Source: Dipteronia dyeriana
Lineage: Eukaryota > Streptophyta > Magnoliopsida > Sapindales > Sapindaceae
Assembly (NCBI GenBank): GCA_032871835.1
Contig: CM065301.1
Coordinates: 15,331,291-15,395,290 of the forward strand
Direction of reading: 5' to 3'
Length of the DNA stretch: 64,000 nucleotides
Shown here: piece after piece, positions 56,174 to 64,000 of the stretch
How the letters are laid out: each line of letters begins with the position of its first letter
How positions within the stretch are numbered: position 1 is the first letter of the stretch
The notes under the pieces: generated by a model
Told to the model about the DNA's origin: nothing
The model's input: only the letters and a program-made list of their open reading frames with translations
Databases searched by the model: none
Translations under genes and position numbers: made by a program

Positions 56174-56680
56174 TAATGGTGTAAAAATGGACTGGTCCGA
56201 CCCATTAGGCACGGCCTGGCTAGGTCTATTTTCGAAAACAGGTCGGGCCTGGTCCGGTACGCACCGCTGTACGTGCCGGACCAGACCCGACCCGATCCGT
56301 TTTTGAAAACTAGGGTCCGGTACGGCACGCCAGGCTGTCTCAGGCTGGCCGTGCCAAGTCGGTCTGCATGCCTGGTCTAGCAAACCTGGTCCGGCGGGCC
56401 ATTCCAAGGGATGTGAAATTAAAAAATAAAAAAAAAAAAAAATACCCGGTTGATGTCACGGACCGACGGGCCGGTCCAACAGGCCGGTCTAGGGCCCTGA
56501 CACACCGGCTTGGCGTGCCGTGGTTGGCCGGCCCGACGAACCTTGTACTTACTGCCCGGTACAGGGCCTGTCACGGAACGGGCATCGGACCTGGTCCGCT
56601 TCCTTCACGGGCCGTGCCAAGCACGGCCCGTTGGCTTCTTGGACCGGCCTGTCTTGGGCCGGTCCATAATTACACCATTA
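56174..56680. mobile_element. Non-autonomous hAT-type element, GC-rich, 507 bp
   Basis: TAATGGTGTAAAAATGGACT at left; inverted right end TAATGGTGTAATTATGGACC. Perfect 8-bp duplication GCTAGTAC (56166-56173 and 56681-56688). The body is full of GGCCGGTCC/GGTCCGG words, much GC-richer than its surroundings. The frames on both strands (up to 105 codons) are low-complexity by-products. Confidence 0.88.
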
Positions 56681-56688
56681 GCTAGTAC

Positions 56689-57398
56689 TTCACTTTATGG
56701 GCATTCTGGCCCCTCACATGTTGATGATTTGTGTTCGTAACCGAATAGATTATCAAACCTCTGTCATTTATGGTGGTCATTGAATACAAATTAATACCTT
56801 TGATGTTTGATAAACTCATAGACCAAATTATTAATTACAAAACCTAATAAAAGCTTAAATTCTTAGACAATGATAAAAAGATAATATTTAAAGGGATGAT
56901 AGTAGACATCTATCCTTTTTATCCAACATTTACATCTAACTTGATGTGGCAACTTACATGACACTTCATTATCAGCTGCCACATCTTCACATTGCCACGT
57001 CATTACACTTCTAAATTTTTTCTCAAATCCTAATTTTTAACTCCATTCAAGTTGTTCCTAATTTTATATATAAAAAAAAAATCAATCTCTGTAGAAAGCT
57101 CTAGAAGTTGACAAGGGTGTGTCATGTAAGTTGTCATATCAAATTGAATGTAAATGATGGATAAAAGGATTAGATGTTTACCATTAACCTATTTAAAGTA
57201 TGAGGATTGAAACGTAAACGATTTGGATAAATTTTTGTAATAAAAAAATGGATGATTTTGCACAAATTATCATAGTCGGATATTTTTTATTAGTCAAAGG
57301 CAAAAATGCAAATTTTTGCCAATTTCCCATTAAAATGTAAATTGTATTGAATCTTAATTCCACTTGACAATACATTAAGTTGTCTCTTAAATTAAAAC
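56689..57398. other. AT-rich spacer, no gene seen
   Basis: ACATCTAACTTGATGTGGCA near 56933 reappears inverted near 57132-57152 (AGTTGTCATATCAAATTGAATG), hinting at a decayed TIR element of about 250 bp (56895-57190). No gene. Confidence 0.45.
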
Positions 57399-58334
57399 CG
57401 GTGTTATAGTAAGCGCTAGGCGCTAGTTGGATGGAGACCCACCGCCTAACGCCTAGGCCGATTTGTTTGCGATTAATCAGACATTAATTGAAAAACACAA
57501 TAACAAACAAATTTCAATTATCAAATCCAAATACATAAATACCAAATTACCAATCAAAATCCAATAATAAACCAATCCAAATCCCTAAACATCCGTCCAA
57601 ATGATATCACAAACTATAATCCAATACCTAGAATGATTCATTAATAATTAATCTAGCTTATTATTAAAATGCCATGAAGGGCACACAAGCAACAAACCAA
57701 CAAAGCGGACCACAACACCTGGTAAAACGAAACACCCACAGCAAACCAGGGCACCAGAAAAATAGAACAAGGCAAAAAGAACAAAGCCAAAAACACAAAG
57801 CTAAGAGAAATGACTAGCACAGAACATAATGAATAGGGAACCAACACAAGCAAACCACAATCGCCCAGTAAACCGCACAAACACCAACACCACATAGAAA
57901 AACTGAGAAAACTGAGCACCCATGAAAGACATGAAAACAAAAGAGATGAAAAGGTACATGACAACAGACCGGCGAACTGGAGAGGACTGAGAACTGGCGA
58001 TGGCGACGATGGAAGACAGAAGCTTTCGATGAATGATGGCAGGTGACTGAACTTCTTTGGGCGATTTGGTATTCTGATTTAGGTTTGTGAGTTGTTTGGT
58101 CGAAGAAGAGAAGGAAAAAATGAAGTGAAAAAGGTAGAAATTTTATAAAACGATGTCATTTTTTCTGATTAGTAGGCAACTTTACTGATTAGTCGATCAA
58201 CGACTTTAACCCACCTAGCCGATTAGTCAGTCACCACGTAATTAGTTCGATTTTGCACTTTTCGCTTCAGTTTTCAACCGCCTAGTTGAATTGCACCGAT
58301 TAATCGGCCTAGGTGGCCGATTTCTCGAACACCG
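57399..58334. mobile_element. Non-autonomous hAT-type element, 936 bp
   Basis: Terminal CGGTGTT...AACACCG with perfect 8-bp duplication ATTAAAAC (57391-57398 and 58335-58342). Subterminal CGCTAGGCGCTAG and CGCCTAACGCCTAGGCCGAT at left and GATTAATCGGCCTAGGTGGC at right. A 103-codon hydrophobic frame on the minus strand (57964-57653) has no recognised domain and is probably chance in A/C-rich sequence. Confidence 0.82.
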
Positions 58335-58386
58335 ATTAAAACATCTTAATTAATTTAAATTTTCAATTTTTATTTCTTATCACTTA

Positions 58387-59759
58387 GGGTGCGTTTGGTA
58401 CGTGGGACGGGACGGGACGAGACAGGGCAGGACGGGACAACTTTCTCTTGTCCCACGTTTGGCACGCTATTAGCGTGGGATGGGACGGGATAAGGTGGGA
58501 CAAAAACCACAAAATCTTGTCCCACCTCAGACCCTCAGCCAGACTTGTCCCATGCATGGGACAAGTCTGGAAAAGATATTTTTGCCCTTAAATATTCCAA
58601 AAATTACAAAAATACCAAATATAAAATAAAACCCAACCCCATTCTCACGCTTTTCTCTCTCACTCTCTCTCACTCTCTCTCTTCATTCTCTCTTCTTTGG
58701 CCGACGGTCTCCTCTCTCAATCTCAGTCTCTCTGCTCTCTCTCTCTCTCAATCTCAGTCTCTCCAGATTGTCTCTCTCTCTTCTCTCTCTCTCTCTCCGT
58801 TCGACTTCTTTCTATTTTGGAAGTTGTGGTTTTTATTGATTTTGATTTTAAGTTTTCGATTTAGGGTTCTCAATTTGGGGTTTTTGATTCCAGCGACCGG
58901 AATACAAAATCATCTGGGATTGTGTCGTCGGCAGCCAGACTTGCGGGGGTTTGTGAGGTTGTGGTCGGGTGTGATTGAATCCGGTGGTGGATGGTTCTAG
59001 GTTTTATTGAAGCTGGTGGTTTAGTGTTGAAGATGGAACTGGGTTTGGTTGTCAATGGTGGTTTGGTGTTGACGATGATAGTGAATTTTTGCTTGTTTTT
59101 TGATTTGTTTTCAGATTTTGATTTGGTATTGATTGTTGTTGATGATGATTATTGTGTGAACAACGAGATTTGATTTTTTGATTGAAGAAAAATATTGTTT
59201 TTAGTTGAAAACCATATTTGAGGAATGAGGATTGGAGCAATTTTTTCCAGATGAACATGAACGGTGATGTGGGAATGCAAACAAAGTTCATTTTGCTAAA
59301 AAAAAAAAAAAAAAATAGCAATACTTGTGTTGAACGGTGATGTCGGAATGCAAACAAAGTTCATTTTTTTCTTCCCTGTTTATTTTCAAATTTTTTTCTC
59401 TGTTTAATTGACTTAAGAACACAAATTATTAGGATGAATTTTGAGGAATTGATTTGTTGTTTTTTTTTTTTTTGTGAAATTGACTGAAGAAAAATTTATA
59501 TTGTTTGATCCAGAATTTGATCTCATCATCTAGGAGATTTTTTTTTTCTTTCAAAATTAATATAATTGTTATAAACATTAGAAATGGGCATTATGGTCAT
59601 TTGGACCTCTTGTCTCGTCCTGTCCCAGTCATACTAAACGTATAACAGTACAGTTAACAGTTCTATCCCAAGTATTCCAAACACCATACGGAACAACAGT
59701 CCCGTCCTGTCTCATCCTGTCTCGTCCTGTCATGTCCCATTCAGGTGCCAAATGCACCC
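58387..59759. mobile_element. PIF/Harbinger-type non-autonomous element, 1.37 kb
   Basis: GGGTGCGTTTGGTACGTGGG at left; inverted right end GGGTGCATTTGGCACCTGAA, with TTA duplications (58384-58386, 59760-59762). Both subterminal regions consist of GGGACGGGAC/GTCCCGTCC words. The body looks like a captured 5' leader: CT-rich repeats at 58655-58800, then a C/G-richer stretch to about 59000. The 151-codon frame at 58545-59000 is mostly low complexity; no transposase. Confidence 0.85.
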
Positions 59760-59762
59760 TTA

Positions 59763-60410
59763 ATGAAAAAGTTCTTAATCAATAAATTGATATTACCTTC
59801 GTAAATTAACTTTGTACCATTAAGTTATTGCCAAAAGTCCCTCACCTAAAAAATCTCCAATCTTAAACAAACCCTCATCTAACCCTAACCTAATTTACAA
59901 ACTTCAACAAGACGAGTCCTCGGAATCATGAGGTCGAACGACCTCCTCCTTGCCTCATTCGAAGGAGGTTGGCAGCCTTTCTGTCATTTGAATGGAAGAG
60001 ATCACACCTCCTCCCATTTGATTTAGGAGAGGAGGTTGTCGCTTCCTTTATATGTGCAGATCGTCAATGGCCTCCACACTATATATATTTCAAAAATATT
60101 TTATTTCTTATTGTAAGAAAATTATTATTAAAATAGGCATTTAAAAATTATATTAAAAATAGGTCAAACTTTTCTTTGTTTTAATAAATTTAAATAATAA
60201 AAAAATATCAAATAATATTGGAAAGTTATAAACGTAAAATGCAATTCATTTTACATTTGTGTTAAATTATCACAAAAGTGAAAACATACAAGTTAGAAAA
60301 TCTTAAACTTTAACACCTACCAAGATCTAAATCAACTTAAGACCTATTAAATTAATTAATACAAAATAAAAACCCTGCCATATATTTGAAATTAAGTAAA
60401 ATACGATTAA
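59763..60410. other. Spacer, no gene seen
   Basis: 59920-60070 has several AGGAGGT/ACCTCCT words that could pair with each other; the rest is AT-rich. No gene. Confidence 0.45.
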
Positions 60411-61783
60411 GAGTCAGTTTGATTTTTCCACTCAAAACTTAATATGTTCCATTAAGTTGTTTTGTTTGATTTTTTTAAGTGATAAAATCACTCAAATAAT
60501 TCTTAGAATCAGTTTTTAATAAAAGTTATTTTTTTTTACTTTTCACTTAATTAAAAACTACTTAAATTTATAGCAATTTTGTATTCCTAAAACTATCCTC
60601 ACTAACAAAATATATTTTCAGTTTTTCATTCTCTCATGACCCTAATCATATTAATATATTGTTTTTCTTCTCACCTTTAAAAAAAATTGAAATCATAAAA
60701 TCTAGTTGCTTGAGGGCTCAAACAACTCCACTGGAATCTAGATTTTCAGCTTTACTATGTTATGGATTTTTTATATATATAATTAGATTAGTTTTATTAA
60801 TTTTATTTTAGAGTTTGGCATTTCTTATACTTGTACAATTTAAGATGAGACAGATCATTAAAATTATAAAAGTTCCACATAGCAAAACTGAAGTGAGCCG
60901 ATGAGTAGGAGTGTGCGGCGGTCGCAGTAAAACCCAGGGTGCGAGCCCTGGTGGAGTGGTCGTCGGTGTAGATACTGGTGGTAGTAACAAATATTCAAAT
61001 GAGAAATTTGAAGGCCGAAGAGGGGAAATGTTTCATATGAACGACACTTGTACATGGGTTAGTCGATCCTAAGAGACTGCACCTCAAACTATAAATGTTT
61101 TAAATACATATATTTTTTAAAAAAAATACTTGTTTTAACTATTTAGCCCCTAAGGGTTTAATTTAGCTAGTAGATAGATGAGTTTGGGGCTTGGGTAAAT
61201 AATTTTCAAGTTAGCGGCTCGAATACTACCAATCGAATCCTATCAATGACAAAAGCTTAAAAAAAATACATAATCTAGATATGTGGATAGATAGATACCG
61301 TAAAAAAACTATTGAAATTACTTATTATTATAATTTAATATATTAAAATATAAATATATAACAAATAATAGTTTAAATTACTTGCTATAGTTATCTTTTA
61401 ATTTATTAAAGAGTAACTGGCACCAATGCCTCTGAAGTAGACGTGAATTCAGGTGTTGTCCCATATATATATATTTTATGTATTAAACCCCTCAACTGTT
61501 GTTTATTGGCAAAACTCGACTATAGATGCCCCAATTGTTTGCCACTAAATGATAATTCGGGGGATATAACAAATAACATTTGAAAGGGTATATAACATTT
61601 GAAAGGGTATAGATATAAAAATATTTATTTTCAAATATTTTTAACTTAACAAAACAGCTTATCACTTATATTTAGTTTTCAGTGAAAAAATAAAATAAAC
61701 ATATTTTTCAGTTTCAGTAACTATTCAGTCTTCAATATAATTTAACACTATTCAGTTTTCAAATAAAAAATCAAACGTAAACC
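60411..61783. mobile_element. PIF/Harbinger-like non-autonomous element containing an rRNA fragment
   Basis: GAGTCAGTTTGATTTTT at left; inverted right end GGTTTACGTTTGATTTTT; TAA on both sides (60408-60410, 61784-61786). Inner arms show further loosely inverted AT-rich sequence. The TIRs are diverged, so the call is moderate. A 25S rRNA piece lies inside at 60893-61077. Confidence 0.5.
60893..61077 (+). pseudogene. 25S rRNA gene fragment, about 185 bp
   Basis: Matches a central part of the plant 25S rRNA: GAGCCGATGAGTAGGAG at its start, GGTGGTAGTAACAAATATTC and AAATGAGAAATTTGAAGGCC in the middle, and TACATGGGTTAGTCGATCCT then AAGAGAC at its end. The match stops abruptly on both sides against AT-rich DNA. 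Many differences from the rRNA I recall are C-to-T or G-to-A, for example GTGTGCGGCGG where GGCGCGGCGG is expected. Not a functional rRNA gene. Confidence 0.88.
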
Positions 61784-61786
61784 TAA

Positions 61787-63200
61787 ATCTTAAACCTATT
61801 TTACAAAAAAAAAAAAAAAAAGTAAAAAGCAAATAAACACCCTAGTGCCAATTTTGCTATATAATGACTAAGCCGATTATGTTGACAGTTTATTCTGCAA
61901 ATTTCCACCGTCCACCGATAACTTTTTACATTATGTTGCGTATTATAAATCACAATTTAAAGTTAATTAATGGACTTCAAATGATATTGTGAGGTTAATT
62001 AAATGGCACAACTTTTATCTGTCAGCCGTAAAATATGAAAAAGAAAAGGACAGATTATCCAATAAATAATTAAAACATGTGATACACTCATTGCTGTTAT
62101 TAAAAAGTTATAAGTAATCAAGACATCGCTTTACCTAACGGAGTGTTAGAGCAATTACGATGTTGGCTAAAAATATAAAATCTAGTTTTTAATTATCGAT
62201 TACAAGGTGTTCATCATGATTCATTATGACATCACATTCACGTTTGGGTGCAGAGAAGCTCGACTTATTTTGCATTGCAATTGTGATCAAAAGTTCAAAA
62301 CTATTATGGAGGAGATTCTCTGTAAAAAAAAAATTAAAAAAAAAACTTTGCATATCTTATGAATCCGGTTTCAGAAACTGAGGGAGTAATTCAAATAACT
62401 ATTAGAGTTTTAATAGAAAAATATAAAAAACAAAAAAAAAATAATAGAGTAAAATTTAATTAAACATTTAAAAAAAAAATTGTGGCCTTGGGATCCATGG
62501 CCCTTTGCCACTCACTGCTTATACATCTTCGTTTTGGTCTCCAAGTAATGTTGTAATTTGACCTTGATAGACATTCAAGATTTCAATAGAAGACTGTTTT
62601 TTGGGTTTTAAATGATTATTTATGATCAGGTAGATTCTGTTTAATTAACTTCCGTATATTTTTGTTATAATCTATTATAACTCACTTTTGAATTCTATTC
62701 CAAATATTTCTATAATATCTATCACCTCTTCCTATGGTTTTGTGATCTCTCATTAAGACAATTATTCGATTCGAATCACCGTATTATGGACGATATATAT
62801 AAAAACAAATATTCTATGATATCTAAAATGGAAGTTGAGTTGATTATACATCTCCCTACCTGATTATAGTTTCAGTTTAATTATCAAATCAATAGAATGA
62901 AAATGTTAAGAGGACAATTTTACTGCTTAACAAAAATTAATAAAAATGAATTAAAACAATAATATTATGCAACTCCAATTTCAACATTTCCATTAATCCC
63001 TATTATTTTAAAAAGAAAATTTTAATATTTAAATTTAATGAAAATAAAAAAGGAAATTAATCTAGCAACTAGCAACTGAAAAGGTCTTAATAAAGCAATT
63101 ATAATGAAATTATTATATTGGTGCACAATAAATTTTAACAAAATCAATGTATATAGAGTGAAAAGAAAATCACCGGATATATTATATAATATAAAAATAA
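61787..63200. other. AT-rich spacer, no gene seen
   Basis: No gene, RNA gene or paired TIRs recognised. Confidence 0.5.
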
Positions 63201-63204
63201 CTAA

Positions 63205-63630
63205 TTTTCATATGAAAACGACATTGGGTATCTATTTAATATTATTAATAAATAGTTTATTTTTATTTATTTATTTAATATTTATATCATGTATAATAAT
63301 ATATAAAAAAACAACATGTAATATCTATTTAATATTATTCATAAATTGTTTATTTTTTTCTTTTATTTAATATTTATATCATATCATATATCATGTATAA
63401 TAATCATATCATATTATATTATATAAAAATAGCTACTTCTTAAGAGAAAATGACATGCGACATCTATTTAATGTTATTAATAAATTATTATTTTTTTCAC
63501 TTATTTAATATTTATATTATAATATAAAAAGGAAATGACATGTGACATCTATTTAATGTTATTAATAAATTGTTTATTTTTAATTTATTTAATATTTATA
63601 TCATATCATATATCATGTATAAATTATACG
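63205..63630. repeat. AT-rich tandem array, unit about 105-140 bp
   Basis: Four degenerate direct copies around ACATCTATTTAATGTTATTA and TTTAATATTTATATCATAT, starting near 63220, 63318, 63455 and 63540. Confidence 0.8.
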
Positions 63631-63648
63631 GTGAGTCTTTCATAAAAA

Positions 63649-64000
63649 ATCCTTATTTTAATTTCGGTAAGGACTACTGTAAAATCATATTGATTTGAAT
63701 TATTTTCTACTTTAATTTTTTGTATGGATGATAAGTTCATTGAAATCTACCTACGAATAAAATTTAAAAAATTTCCAAACACTAGAATTATTTATCTCGA
63801 TTTTTTTAAATATGAAAGCATCAGAAATATGGTTGAAATATAGAAAAAATCAAGAATAATAGTTCTAGTATTTGAAAAATTCTCAAATTTTATTCATATA
63901 TAGATTTCGATGAACTTATCATCCGAAAAAAAAATCAGATCAAAATTCATTCAAATCAATGTGATTACATGGTGGTCCTTACGAAAATTAAATAAGGGAT
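63649..64000. mobile_element. Foldback (palindromic) MITE, cut by window end
   Basis: Left arm ATCCTTATTTTAATTTCGGT then AAGGACTACTG; right arm, inverted, ATCCCTTATTTAATTTTCGT then AAGGACCACCATG. The inverted match runs inwards for about 165 bp per arm (GATGATAAGTTCATTGAAAT versus GATGATAAGTTCATCGAAAT), leaving almost no loop. The element may continue past 64000. Non-coding. Confidence 0.85.

Noticed and set aside
56108..56740. Frames of 76-105 codons around 56.1-56.7 kb
   Set aside because: By-products of GGCC/CCGG-rich repeats in a hAT-type element; no start context or domain.
57653..57964. 103-codon hydrophobic frame on the minus strand
   Set aside because: Lies wholly inside a hAT-type element with A/C-biased sequence; hydrophobicity follows from composition.
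58545..59000. 151-codon frame inside the Harbinger element
   Set aside because: Its middle is a CT-repeat translation; the rest has no recognised domain. A captured exon remains possible but is not supported.

Overview
The window is nuclear DNA from a flowering plant, most likely a eudicot. It is AT-rich and repeat-dense, has one clearly recognisable host gene with plant-type introns, and is otherwise made of plant transposable-element families: SIRE-like Ty1/copia, Athila-type and chromovirus-like Ty3/gypsy, and hAT, Mutator-like and PIF/Harbinger-type non-autonomous elements. No prokaryotic features, CRISPR arrays or operons are present. I assign no species.

Layout. 1-6.9 kb: a decayed SIRE-like copia element on the minus strand, its 3' end cut by the window edge. 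7.0-9.1 kb: a small MITE, then a 1.6-kb minisatellite of 21-bp monomers. 9.4-15 kb: a long-TIR element, a hAT-type element, a LINE ORF1-like relic carrying a solo LTR, and a second hAT-type element. 15.27-18.14 kb: an ALMT-family anion channel gene on the minus strand, six exons, 477 codons, apparently intact. 19.0-28.3 kb: three copies of one TIR family (two head to head), the first split by a second copia element that has lost gag and itself contains a LINE fragment. 28.7-32.2 kb: a further long-TIR element, a hAT transposase relic holding a Tourist-like MITE, and a 180-bp Mutator-type MITE. 32.6-43.9 kb: an Athila-type gypsy element with both LTRs and all domains, but many stops. 44.7-51.0 kb: a second Tourist-like MITE and a complete chromovirus-like gypsy element with perfect target-site duplications. 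51-64 kb: no supported host gene; MITEs, hAT and Harbinger elements, a 25S rRNA fragment, AT-rich tandem repeats and a foldback element cut by the window end.

Only the ALMT gene is likely to make a functional protein. Every retroelement reading frame is broken, and in the chromovirus-like element most lesions fit C-to-T or G-to-A transitions, as expected from methylation and deamination. I did not find a new multi-gene biological system. The most notable points are the in-frame C-terminal duplication in the ALMT protein, several long hairpins that could make small RNAs, a copia element whose gag is replaced by palindromic repeats, an rRNA fragment inside a Harbinger-like element, and several short TIR families whose ends and target duplications can be read from the sequence. 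All similarity statements come from reading by eye; no alignments or searches were run.
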